Positions 11,136-22,299 of a stretch of 64,000 bases of DNA are shown piece by piece. The notes below the pieces were generated by a model. That model was given only the letters and a program-made list of their open reading frames with translations. It did not search any database and was not told the DNA's origin. Every line of letters starts with the position of its first letter. Position 1 is the stretch's first letter. The translations under genes and the position numbers were made by a program. The DNA comes from Ixodes scapularis. Lineage: Eukaryota; Arthropoda; Arachnida; Ixodida; Ixodidae. Location of the stretch: positions 61,173,930 to 61,237,929 of the forward strand of contig NW_024609836.1 in NCBI RefSeq assembly GCF_016920785.2, read 5' to 3'.

Positions 11136-12595
11136 TGTGCGAGGGTTCGAAGTTGTTAATAATATATTAAAAGCACCGACTGAATACGACGGGGGGTCCC
11201 AAAAGAAACAAGATTTTGTTTGTACAAACTCGTGTATTTAATTATACGCGTTCAAATTTCTGTCGCATTCGAAGTGTAATCCACTTGTCGAGACGTAATC
11301 CACTTAATTTAATGTAATTAATAATTTAATCCACTTTCGAGACGTCTCTCTTATGCTAAAAATAGGCTGTAAACTCCTCGATTTTGATGCATTTCAGTGC
11401 TTCTGTCGCTTTTTTGTTTTACGTCTTCCACAACGGCAACCACATTCTCTTTGATAACGCTTCGTTTTTATTTGGGGAAGCAAACAAAAGTCACAAGGGG
11501 TGACGTTGGATGACTAGGGAGGGTGAGGCACGAGAGTCATGCCAGTCATGGTGGACGAACCAGTATCCACAGAAATCGAGCTGTCACTCTGCCCACGCCG
11601 GGCTAAGTGTTCATAAGTTTTTTGTTTTGTTTGTTTATGCCCAAAACGCACGACTTTGATCCTCACCTCGAATATATGCACCCAACCTCGCGGCGTAAGA
11701 CTTCTTTTTGTTTTGTTTCCTCAAATGAAGACAGTTATGACGGGGAAGAGGCTTGCAGATGATGATGGGGAAGAAGCAAAGCAAAAAAAAGCGCCGGAAG
11801 TACTCGAAGGAATCAAAATCGACGAGTTGAAAGGCTATTCTGAGCATTGGAGGAAACGTCTCGACAAGAGCATTGTATTGGCGGATATTATTACTTCGAA
11901 GGTGACAGAAATTTGAACTTTTGTAAAAGTAATTTCCGGTTTCGTTTTTTTTTTTTTAAGTGCGCTCCTCGTATATGTGAAAAAAAGGTTACGTATATTT
12001 CAAGGATCGTAAATATTAAACTGTACCCGATTATTTAGTAGAAATATTAAAATGGAATTGCAGTTTATTATCCCTAGGAAGAAAAGCCGCACCACGAAGA
12101 GTAATCTCCAGATTCAACTCAAGGTGCTCCACCAACGGAATTGTTTTTATCTACAGTCACTGTAAACAACAATTCATAGATTCATTAAACGTTACAGCTA
12201 AAAGTAAGCGATTAAAAATAATTCCGTCTTATAAATATTTTACCGCTTCCCGTGATAAACGAGCCTTTGATATTCAAGATTACCTTACGCCGGCTGGGAC
12301 GATAACACTCAATTTCCACATTATTTACACGAGGCTCCTGCCTGCTTTCGGTCATCAAAAGTTTATCCACTTAAACAAATAGCAAGGCAAAGTCTTTAGA
12401 ACGGCTACATGACTCGAAGTCTCTAGAGAAAGTCGATTTCCTATTTTCTACCAAAGTCGGGAATCGCTCTTAAATTTATGAACGGAACCAGTGCTATTCT
12501 GTTACAATTCCCAGGTTCCCGTGCGTCTCGTATGGCTGTTTTGCTTTCGCGCCATATAATATAACATTCAAAGGTGTAAAGTGACTGACAGATTA
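11136..12595. other. Intergenic, one unidentified small frame
   Basis: A plus-strand frame at 11656-11916 ends in a charged stretch (LADDDGEEAKQKKAPEVLEG, IDELKGYSEHWRKRLDKS). It looks more protein-like than the other small frames, but I recognise no family and see no supporting splice structure. The rest is AT-rich without features. Confidence 0.45.
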
Positions 12596-12690
12596 AGAAA
12601 TGCTAGGCGTGGCGGCACGTGAAGGTCTTGTTATTGCTTCGCAACTAACGCGATTGAGACATCAAATGTTGAGATTGCTAAAGAACAAAT
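12596..12690 (-). repeat. Probable diverged copy of the 158-bp repeat
   Basis: The segment AAGAAATGCTAGGCGTGGC, then GTTATTGCTTCGCAACTAAC, follows the order of the minus-strand reading of the 158-bp repeat at 39897-40441 and its copy at 49196-49315 (GTTATTGCTTCGTAGCCAAT). Divergence is high, so this is tentative. Confidence 0.4.
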
Positions 12691-13540
12691 GACGAAGCCA
12701 AGTAACGTAGTAATAATAGGCCTCGTCGTGCATTTTTTACAATGTTAGGGTTCATACAATGTCGAATGCTTATATAAAGATGTGTTTCATTTCTCGAAGC
12801 AATGGCTTTTCACGGCAGACTAAAAAAAAACACCAAAAAAATAAACTTGGTTTTAACTTGAACTCAATACGAAAACCAATATAGTAGAGACACAATTGAG
12901 CGAACACACGAGGTGTGTGAGGTATGCACACATAGTATTTTTTTAAATATATTTTAAACTTAGATTTTTTCTTTCACCGAGGTATGAGAGAATAGACTGT
13001 GTACCTTTGAATTTTGTGCCGAAGAAAAGTGAGCAATTAGTCCAAGCAAAATGATCAAATGCAAATTATTTTTGAAAGCAAAGATCGAAAAGAGCTCGAA
13101 AAAAATGGAAAGCGCCAGAGAGAAAAAAGGAATTACGACAAAACGCACGTTCAATTTTAGTTTGAGACAACGAAATTTGTTTTGGTCACTTGACGTTGTG
13201 AAGAGTTCTTGATTTTTTGTTGCGTGTTTTCATGAAAGCCTCAATCATCTCCGTACGTATTTTGAAAACTGGTGTTTTCGATATTTATATCCCGAGGTTC
13301 CCCTACCTGCCTTGAATGCCAGCAAAGGAACTCTTCCCAATCCTGCCACTCACACAAGGAAGCTGCGCACGAGCCTACAGACAAAGTCAGCAATAATGTG
13401 AATTCTAGCGAGTTTATGGCTTACTGTATAATGCATCTACGAGTGTCCCAGAGCTGATAAACTAGTGCTTTAACTTAAAATAGAACACCTCACACGCAAC
13501 ACGGATAATCGTGGAAATTTAGGAGCTTAGGGACCTGATG
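12691..13540. other. Intergenic, no supported gene
   Basis: AT-rich sequence with poly(A) tracts near 12822-12842. The small frames (12960-13154 minus, 13272-13457 plus) resemble nothing known. Confidence 0.6.
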
Positions 13541-13994
13541 ACGCTACTCTAGGGACCCCTGGGTTCCGATGAACCCAATCTCGAGTACCCATAATCCGAA
13601 GCACAGTTGCATCTGCACACCGACACGCGCCTGTAACGTCACCCCGCTGCCGTGGCGCTGCTGTCGGTACGGCGCATGCGCAGTCGCTTCACGCGAATCT
13701 GGTTTGTGCGCGCGCGCATTGAACACACCTGGCGTGGACAGACGCTGACTTGTTTGTAAGCAGCGTGTCGGTCCATACGCGTTTGCAAGTACGGCCACAG
13801 GACGCCGCCATCTTGCTCTGTTAAAGTGCGCCTGAACGCGTCATAATCGAATTATGATACCTTGATAAGGCGTCGTCGTCGCATTATGACCGTGCCCAAG
13901 AGCACCCCAATCGAGCAAGCGCACCCCAATCGAGCAATATACACCAACTCATGTTTACAAACAAACCGGAGCGCCCCTAGCGGACGCCACCGGC
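13541..13994. promoter_or_regulatory. CpG-rich segment with NRF1-like and YY1-like motifs
   Basis: This is the start of a GC- and CpG-rich zone. It contains GCGCATGCGCAG (about 13672-13683), matching the NRF1 palindrome, and GCCGCCATCTTG (about 13804-13815), matching the YY1 core. A 17-bp direct repeat (GCACCCCAATCGAGCAA) occurs at 13902-13918 and 13921-13937. Such motifs mark broad promoters, but the same motifs sit in MITE terminal repeats elsewhere in this window, so repeat origin is equally likely. No downstream coding exon is recognised. Confidence 0.3.
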
Positions 13995-15190
13995 GCCGCG
14001 CATGCGCGGTGGATGGTGGGCAAGACGCCCGCCGTCGCCCATAAACCAACCATTGAATTGCGTTGTTGTCGGCGTCGGTGGGAGTCCCCGTGCTCTTTTT
14101 CGCGTTGGAATTGTTGATTGTACATCCTCCTAACAGTATCTGACTACTTGAGCGGCTTCAGCAAAACTAACGAGGCAAAACTTTGCTTGAATAATGTGAC
14201 GCGCGGCGATTCATTTCACGTGGACGCCGCAGAGTGGGCGCTAAAACCTGACCCCCCCATGAGATTCTGCTCGCTGTTTTCAGACGCGACGTTGCTCGGA
14301 CTGCAAAAGCGTGGACCGTATCTGAGATGGTGGACGTCGATACTGAAAACCGCAAGTAGAATCGGGCATTACAAATCGGTGATGGCCACTCGTAATAATA
14401 ATAATCAACATCTTCTTGTATCTGTTTACACTTAGCACTTACCCCAACCAAACTTCAAAAGTGTTTTGAGGCCTGCACTTAGTTCATATCGCAATTACCG
14501 GGTCAACGTTTGGTTTACGGGCCGCTGTCGTTTGAATGAGCTGACGACAAAAAGCAGCCAAGTTTGAAAGAGCAGACGACAGTTCGAACGCGTGCGTAAT
14601 GGAGTACGGGCAAGAAGCACCGCGTCCCGCGTCAACAAAGCATTCGAATGTCACGTTGTCGGCGTCTGTGTGAGTCTGCATACTCTTTTTCGCGTTGGAA
14701 TTATTGGAATTATCGATTCTACGTCCTCATCGCAATGTCTTTCCACTTCAATCGCCTGAGCGAAATTATCAAGGCTCGTTACGCCGCTAAACATTCCGTA
14801 AATAATTTGACGTCCAGCGATTCATTCGCATGAACGCCGCAGAATGGACGCCAAAACCATGATGAGATTCTTCTGGCTATTTTAGGTAGCGACGTCGCTC
14901 GTGCTGCAAAAGTGTAGAAGGTAGGGCGACAATCGACGTCGAGACTGAAAATCGGAAGCGGGAACAGACCAAGCGTAACAAGTCGGTGATGGCTACCGGT
15001 ACCAATGATCAACATCTTGAATCTACTGTTTACACCGAGCCTACTTAAGTCTTTTGAGGCCTGCAATTACTTCTTATTGCAATCACCGGGTCAAAGTGTG
15101 TTCTACGGGCCGCTTTTGTTTGATCGAGCAGACGACAAAAAGCAGACAAGTTTGAAAGAGCAGACGAAAGTTCGAACGATCAGGCGGCCG
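13995..15190. repeat. Tandem duplication of a ~590-bp unit (two diverged copies)
   Basis: Copy 1 (about 13995-14600) and copy 2 (about 14601-15190) share ordered blocks: GTTGTCGGCGTC (14065 and 14655), TCTTTTTCGCGTTGGAATT, GGCGATTCATT against AGCGATTCATT, ACTGAAAA, CGGTGATGGC, TTTTGAGGCCTGCA, CACCGGGTCAA and AGTTTGAAAGAGCAGACGA. The period at the first block is 590 bp. The copies have diverged by many substitutions and small indels. Neither carries a conserved frame. This is a satellite-like dimer of unknown origin. Confidence 0.85.
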
Positions 15191-15620
15191 TGTGAATTTG
15201 AAGACGCACTGAACCCGCGGGTGGTTCGGACAACTTGGCGGTTTTCTCTCGTTCATGTTGGAACAAAGCAAATACATCTGGCGACCACAAAGTGCTGCCC
15301 GCACACGCAATCGTAGTTCGACAGCGTCTGGTTTGCCCTTTTCACGGCTACTATCCACGTTTTCGGACGAACGGAGGGGACAAAAACACATGAAAACTGA
15401 TCTTCAAACCTTTCCAGACTCTCTTGGTACAGCCCCCGTCGCAGTATTTTTACAAAAAGGCAGGTTTTTTGTCTCGTTTCTTCCAAAGGAACACAGGAAT
15501 GCATGTCTGGCACGGCGACTTCTGCCCACCGCCCTAGACCGGAAGTGCGTTCGGCGCTCCACCACCGCGGCGTGACGTAGGAGAGTTGAGTTGGTGTATA
15601 GCCGCACAATACATTAGTAA
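15191..15620. other. GC-rich segment with ETS-like and CRE-like motifs, no clear gene
   Basis: Overlapping frames on both strands (for example minus 15253-15609, 118 codons; plus 15255-15575, 106 codons) reflect GC content and have no recognisable domain. GACCGGAAGTGCG near 15537-15549 matches an ETS site and GTGACGTAGG near 15573 a CRE half-site, as in housekeeping promoters. Without a recognisable exon I do not call a gene. Confidence 0.3.
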
Positions 15621-15892
15621 ATAAAGCAAGATTTAGGTTGAAAGTCGAAACTCAAGCAAGCAAGGCTGACAAATATAGGCCACGGCCGATATTCACCCAG
15701 TTAGTCTGATACGCATTGCCGATTTACAACACAGCTCCGCGAGCAGACCTTCGGAGCAGGCTCAGGCTCCGATTAATTTCTGGAAAGAGGGCTGCGACCG
15801 TCTTATCAGGAGATCAGAAAGAAAAATTCAGCCAAATTTAGGAAGAGCACGGACGGGACAGCAGGCAGCGAGAGTAGAGGGTGGGAGTAATA

Positions 15893-15912
15893 GGGGGGGG
15901 GGGGGGGGGGGG
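15893..15912. repeat. Poly(G) run of 20
   Basis: Twenty consecutive G residues on the plus strand; a homopolymer likely to be error-prone in sequencing. Confidence 0.9.
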
Positions 15913-18595
15913 AGGGAGCGATATGGGTTTGCCGTGGCGAGTCGTATATTTGATTGCAAGATGCTTCGGTGCTAGGTAAGGTTATAAGCCAATACACCGC
16001 GGTTCTTGGCGTCATTAAGGGTGCGTGGCGTGTTGGACGTCTGCGATACTTTTGTCAGCGGTTTATGACTGCCTGGACGTGTCGTCAATGGGTGGAGTTG
16101 TGTTTTCGGGAACATACGAATATTGACATTCGTGAAACTTACAATTAGGGGATGTATTTCTTTATTTTAATAATTCTTGTCAGCCTTGCCTTTTGAGAGA
16201 TCAGCCACAAAAAACGAATACAGAATGCCGTACACGACGACGGTCTTGATAAGATATATCCTGAACGAAAAAATGTTTAGGAACTTTTTTTTTTTTGTTT
16301 GCTAAAAGTGGTGTACTGGCTTTACGGGGACAATACCCATGATAAATTTAACGTGAACAAATTTACGTCCCATAGCACCCGAACATGATAACGTGAATTC
16401 AGGTCGCGTGAACACGCAGCGTGACGTGAGGTCACGTGAGGTCATTTTAAAACAATACGTTGCTTTTCGCTGCCAGAAACCGGAGTTGTCCACGCTCTTC
16501 TAAAACAGGAACGAAAACTCGTTACTTGTTCCTCCTTAGTCTTGGGACGATCGTTTCGGTTTCAAGTTCCAGTGGTCCGAAAAGAATGCCCGTTCCCTTT
16601 ACATTTCTAAGATTGAAAGGTGTCGCTAAATTGACCTTATCTTTGCGTATCTTCTTGAAATTATTGGCTGGATAATCCGTTGATAAAATAAAACGAGCCA
16701 GCGCAAATATTTACGTCGAACTACGTGTCGTGCCGCTACACGCCCAGACCAGGCGAGTTTTTTCGGGCGTGCACCAGTCACCTAGCTGTGTTTCGAGATT
16801 TGTGTTTGTCCTTTATCCCTCTTGTTCCCCTTCTGCAAAGATTATTTTCGTCATTCTTGACCAGCTCGCTCACCTTTGCACGTTTTTCGTGCGCCCGTAG
16901 AGAAGTACTGACGGAGGGAGAGACAATAAAACCGTTAAAACTTAACTTCTGGCACAAAAAAAAGCGAGACGGCGCCGCCGCGTTAATTTTCTTTATTCAC
17001 TTAATGAGCGATGTCGTCGCGAACAGCCGGTGCTTTAGACTAGGTTAATTTTTATGGGGTTTATTCTAATAATATTGCTGACGTAAAAAAAATGTAGAAA
17101 CTCGCCATTTATTTAAAAGAAGGGAGCGCTCCACTCTGAAGGATGATGAGGCTGCAGCCTGGAGTGTAGAAAATTTTCCATTTGAAGCTCTCTTTACACT
17201 AAATATTCGTTTAATTTTTTTCCATTTCAAGGCTCTCAGTGAAGAAGATACTGACACTAAGTAGAACGACAAATAAACTAAAGATAAGGAGAAAAAAAAA
17301 ACAAACATGAGCGGCACCGTGTTTCATTAGTGAAACTAGGAGATTGCCCGCGCGCTTGAAAGTGCCCGTGTCGGTGAAAAGGGAAGTGGATCGGCTAATT
17401 TTGCTTGTCAAAAAGCTTGCAAAGGCTCATAAATGTTCCAGACTCCAATCGACACAAAAAAAAAAAAAAAAAAAAAAACTCAGAAGACAAATATACCAAA
17501 ATTAATAATGACAGATTTGTTTGAGCCTTTTTCTTTTTTTTCTGACTCTCGTTTATCCATAGTTCCGCGACGTGTTAAAAATAATATACTCGGCAGATCT
17601 GCTTACCGTCGTCTCACCTTTGCGAGAAAGTGATTGTCGCTAATTTTATTTTTTAAGCTTTGTGTTATGATTAGGGTTTCGAGTTTCGGGTTTTTTCCAC
17701 TTCGAATTTGGGGGATGTTTTTTGGGGGAATACTTTGTATTCCTCACGTTCAATGTTTTTCAGTATCAATTTTTGTTGTCGAAGGAAAAAAGAAAGTTTT
17801 TGGTGGGGAAGGCTTATATTGAAGTAACTAGGACGAGGGCCTAGGGTTTCCCAACCTCGAGGGAAACATACGGGTGTGGCAAATGCATAGAAAACATCTC
17901 CGTCCCGCTAAGACAAAAAAAAAAAAGAAAAACTATTTCTTGTAGATGGTTGAGCGTGTTATGTTCAACAGAACACAAGTCTGTAGATATAGATTTTCTT
18001 CCAGTAAAGCTTACGTTCTTGTTATTCAAAAGCAGCTCGATTTTCGGTTTTTTTCGTTTTCCCGTTTTCCCCCGATTTTGGTAAAAAAAAAGAAGGGGTT
18101 AACATTCTGTGTTTATCGGTATTCAACGAAAACATAAAACCTTAGTCGAGGTTTACAGTATCTTTTTTTTTAATAAAAACGCAGAAACATCTTTATTTTC
18201 AATTGGAAAACATCGACACGGGCGTCACTTAACTGACCAGAGCAGGGTCTTTACGTGGCCCCACGAACATGAATGAGCGTCTAACATAAACTGTCCTCAA
18301 TAAAATACTTTGATGTCGCAAAGTCCTCCCTTTGTGTTTCTTCATTATTCCTCCTATTTTACTTAAAAAAAACTAATTATTTACTACCTATCAGCGTTAG
18401 TCAGGACACCAGTCTCCTGGTGTACGTCAATGTTTATCGTTCTAATAATCCCGTTTTTATTGATCGTAACAGTGGAAACCATTCTTCCCATTCATTAGAG
18501 GGAAACAAAAGAACACATCTATAAGAAAGCAAACGTCATACAAGAATAGAGAAAAAACAACACAGACACGACTATTACTACCAACGAAAACGGCT
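15913..18595. other. Intergenic, no supported gene
   Basis: A 107-codon frame at 16725-17048 and several 60-80 codon frames in T-rich DNA show no recognisable domain. A CRE/E-box-like cluster (GTGACGTGAGGTCACGTGAG) lies at about 16420-16440. Poly(A) runs occur at 17456-17479 and 17915-17926. Confidence 0.6.
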
Positions 18596-18690
18596 AAGTC
18601 TATATCAAATATATGCTTCTTTTCGCCGAAAGTTCATACGCAGCTGACGCTGCAAGCTGATCGAACCAATCAGACAGCTTCAGTAGTGTT
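18596..18690 (-). repeat. Diverged copy of the CCAATCA...GAAGTATA dispersed repeat
   Basis: Read on the minus strand this gives TGATTGGTTCGATCAGC, then GCAGCGTCAGCTGCG, then a CGAAAAGAAGCATAT-like end. This is the same block order as the copies at 20075-20200, 26845-26990 and 48973-49105. Divergence is substantial. Confidence 0.45.
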
Positions 18691-20074
18691 CTGTCATGGT
18701 TTGTGTCATGTATCTCTATGTGGCTATCATATAAAAATATTTTTGACTTTTTTTATTGAAAATGTGTTGACTTCTTGTTGACTTTGATTACTTCATTTTG
18801 AATTTGACTTTGTAACGTTTTTGATTATTTTTCTTCAGCCTGAGTCAAAAGAAAAGCTGTTGACATTCTAGTAACTTTACGCGCATTTTTTTCTGCAGAC
18901 GTTTTGTTAACTTCGTGCTGAAAATGTTCACTTGACTCTCTGCAGCCAGCGTCAATAGAAAAGCTACGGACTTTCAGTTTACTTTTTTTTAGCATTGTAC
19001 ATCTTGAATAGATGTCAGAATTCAGTAAGTTTTTCAATAATCTTTGACAAGGTGAGAAGGAGAAGTTTCAGTTGTCCCGCTTCCAGTGTGAGCCTTCTAC
19101 CCTTGACACCCTTCAGAGTCTCGCGCATTTCGAAAGCGCGCGCGCGAAGTCGAAGCACAACGGAAGGCATGGGCCGCATGCTGGAGGCCAGGCCTTCGGA
19201 AGACGCGTCCCTGCAGTTCTTACGTTGTGATAATAGTGACTTTATTGGCATTGTTAAACTAGTCAACTAGTATATAAAAGCAAAATAACTATTTTGATGT
19301 AGAGCCTTGACTCGGTTCGTCCTGAGTGGTGCTGTGCAGAGAAGCGATAACATTTCTTCGAGGAGCCATTTTTGTGGATGCTCTTAGTGACTGCGCCGAA
19401 TAGTTATTAGTTGTACCTTGGCCTTTTAGTAAGAGATAGAGTTAACGAACTTAAAAACACTGTTTTCCCTTTTTAGACCTCCGAGAACGAGATCGAACAC
19501 TTGGGACCTTAATAAGTGCTAAGGTGGTCACCAACCAACGGCCAAATGATTACCATCAAAATGTAGGCTATATAAGACTCTGGAGCAGTCAACGGATTTG
19601 TGATTCAGGAATTGAGTGCTTCATGGTGTTAGTGTTCGTTTGAAAATCTGCATTTGTGCGATGTATGTAGAGTGTTCAAATACCACAGACACCATTTCCT
19701 TACAAAATAGAAAAAAAATAATTCGCGTATTTATTTTCGTTATTCTGCTGTAGCCATTTTGAAGGAGAGTGGAAAGCCGTAGTAAGCCTCCAAAACTTTG
19801 GTGAATGAATAGCTAAGCTAAGGTCTAAAGCATTTTTCCCCTTTGGAACGGCTGTAGCTTTTCAAATAAAAAGCTACAGAAAAAAACGTATTGGAGGCGA
19901 CAGACAGTCCGTTGACTTTCTGTTTAAATGGTGGGCCAACCTTCCAAAGGAAAACAAAAAAAAAACGCTAGAGAAAGACAAATGAAAAGCTGTTGATATT
20001 TTATATCCTCTGGTGACTTCTTTCAACAGCCTTTCAGCAGAAAAGCACCAAGTTTTCCTGTTAGGGAACTATGA
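18691..20074. other. Intergenic, no supported gene
   Basis: The frames at 18995-19270 (plus) and 19015-19266 (minus) are mirror products of one GC-richer stretch and match nothing known. AT-rich elsewhere. Confidence 0.6.
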
Positions 20075-20200
20075 TACCTGAACCAATCATACACCAAAAA
20101 GGCCTAGTGACTTCCGCACTTGACGCTGCTTGATTGGTCCCATCACATCGTAGCGTCGGCTGCGTCTGGCTGGTTTTAAGCTGATACGAAGTATAGTAGT
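20075..20200 (+). repeat. Dispersed MITE-like repeat (CCAATCA...GAAGTATA family)
   Basis: Shares GAACCAATCAT, AAAAAGGCCTAGTGA, GACGCTGCTTGATTGGT and a terminal GAAGTATA block with 48973-49105 in the same order and orientation. No coding content. The terminal GAAGTATA also resembles the ends of the MITE at 36983-37375. Confidence 0.65.
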
Positions 20201-20255
20201 ATAATCTGCTGACACATCTCACATTTTCTTCCGGTCATCTTCTAAGCAATCGGTT

Positions 20256-20260
<5 letters not shown>

Positions 20261-20353
<93 letters not shown>
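20261..20353. repeat. Long TA microsatellite
   Basis: About 45 TA/AT units with one phase change and one G; the longest dinucleotide tract in the window. Confidence 0.95.
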
Positions 20354-20357
20354 TACG

Positions 20358-20474
20358 TCCACCTCCTGCCCCGGTGCAGAAAAATGTGTAGGGCGGTGTA
20401 CTTCCGGTCGTGTCTCAATACACATACCAGAAGTACACTGCCCTACACTTTTCTGCACCGCCGCAGGAGGTGCA
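20358..20474. mobile_element. Short hairpin element next to the TA tract
   Basis: Inverted arms of about 48 bp flank a short spacer. The left has CCACCTCCTG, GGTGCAGAAAAATGTGTAGG and GGTGTACTTC; the right has GAAGTACACTGCCCTACACT, TTCTGCACC and CAGGAGGTG. A TA microsatellite abuts the left arm, like the MITE at 7576-8370. This is probably a small MITE; there are no coding frames. Confidence 0.75.
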
Positions 20475-22290
20475 GGCGAATCGAAAGAAGCTATTATTAC
20501 TCAAAACTTGAGTAAGCGATGATAGAGTTTGAGCCGATATCACAACCGCTTAACTTGACGGAGCGGTCGCATGGACACTGCCAACTGAAAAAAGCAAAAG
20601 GTGTTGTAAATCCCGAGTTTTTTTTTTATTTTTTTTTTTATATCGCTTCTCAGCGATATTGGTGTGTTCCAGGGTGTCTTCACAAATTTGAATGTGGCCA
20701 ACCGTGAGCCGGAAATAATACCCCGGCGGTGGTCGCGAGAAACGAAATTAATGAGTGCGTCGGAGTAACTCTCGGTGACTAAAATACGGTGTGCGTGATG
20801 TTTCAACCATGGTCATCCAAAATCATGGTTGTAGAGCGCGACTAGCGGAACGATTGACATAATTCGTACGCCAAGCGCCGAGGGCCGCGAATCTACCGTC
20901 CAAGCGGTCACGGCCTCTCTGAGCAAAACAGAGTTCGAGTGGCACATTCATTCTTTTCGTCTATTTGCATGATCATGATTGAAACATTACGTGCACAATA
21001 GTTTCAACCGTGATGAGTTGCTACATTTGGACCCTTATACTCTTATTAAACTATTTCTCGCCACCGCTAGAATACTGTTTTCGGCTTCTGGTTTGCCGAG
21101 ACAGCATGTCACGCCCTCTATCTGCGTTGGGCGTACGCTCTGGCTCTTCCTGCACCTCCCAATGACCAAACTCTCTCCATAAATGGCTCTGCTCCTCTTC
21201 CTCCATTTCTGCCCTCATAGGCACTCATCTATCTTGTAATCGCCCGAGTGTAATTTGTGTCATTATCAGAATACGTCATTGTTATGATTTTGACCACTGT
21301 AACAAATCTGCGATAGCATCAAGTGAAATGAGAGAGTGAAAGCGACCTGACGTAAATTAAGATTATATAACTGAATACAGTCAATAAATAGAGCAAATAG
21401 AAAAACCATACTAGATAAGGCCAGAACTCACAATCCAGCATCTCCTTGTTCCTTCAATATTCATCTCCTTTTGCACGCCGTTTTTTGTATTCGTATCAAA
21501 TCTGTTTGTTATAGCACATGAAAAACATTTCTGTAGTCATTTTATCAATAATTAGAAACCTTTTTATAGTTACCTTATTATCAACCGTGAGAAACCTCTT
21601 TAATCAACCGTGAGAAACCTCTTTAATGCATCTTATTGCTCTGAAGGTACCAAGAGACGCCCTCCTTCTCATAAGCTGTCAGTTACCATAACTGTTTCAA
21701 TAATCAGGATAATTAGTGGATACTTGACGCCCGAACGAAAGAAATAAAACAAACATGCACTGATATCTGGGGCAATCAACGTACACGCACGAAAACCCTT
21801 AATATGCACGGGTAGTCGGGATCCTTAATGATGTTCGATTGGGTAGCCTGGGGTGATCTGGGGCGCTCTGACTTGAATACGCTCTCTATAGGAGTTTGTA
21901 AATTATTCCGGTAGATTACCGCTTTCGCAATAACTGGGGAAGCGTCCTGCATTAATTGAGTCGATCACAGCTGGAAACTCCCTTCCACGGGGAGTGTGGT
22001 CTTCGGAGCATTTGGGCTAAGTACCCGCTTAGACAGGAAAATATACCGGGTGTTGCAGCAGACTTTCAAATGTTCCTACTAATAGCGTGGTTGAGAAAAA
22101 AAAAACACTTTTTGGAAACAAACTTTACCAGGAGTTGGAAGAAAACATACTATATAGCTAGATATTTAAATACAATTTACCAATACTTTTTTAAATCAGA
22201 AAAAAAAAATAAACATCTTGTTTTAATTAGAAACTTTGCTGAGCTAAAGCTATCACTCGTGGAGCAGACACAAGGTTACCGATGCGAACG
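20475..22290. other. Intergenic; one short tandem duplication
   Basis: A 23-bp direct duplication (ATCAACCGTGAGAAACCTCT...) lies at 21580-21625. A possible lone TIR-like end, ACCGGGTGTTGCAGC, occurs near 22045, but I find no partner. The 135-codon frame at 21956-22363 has no recognisable domain and runs into the next repeat. Confidence 0.5.
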
Positions 22291-22299
22291 TACGGATTA

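Noticed and set aside
11656..11916. 86-codon frame ending in a charged helix-like segment
   Set aside because: Protein-like composition but no recognised family, no exon structure and no neighbouring coding sequence; not enough to call a gene.
22041..22060. ACCGGGTGTTGCAGC, similar to the CCGGGTGTTTCAGC ends of some arthropod MITEs
   Set aside because: No inverted partner within several kilobases, so it may be chance.
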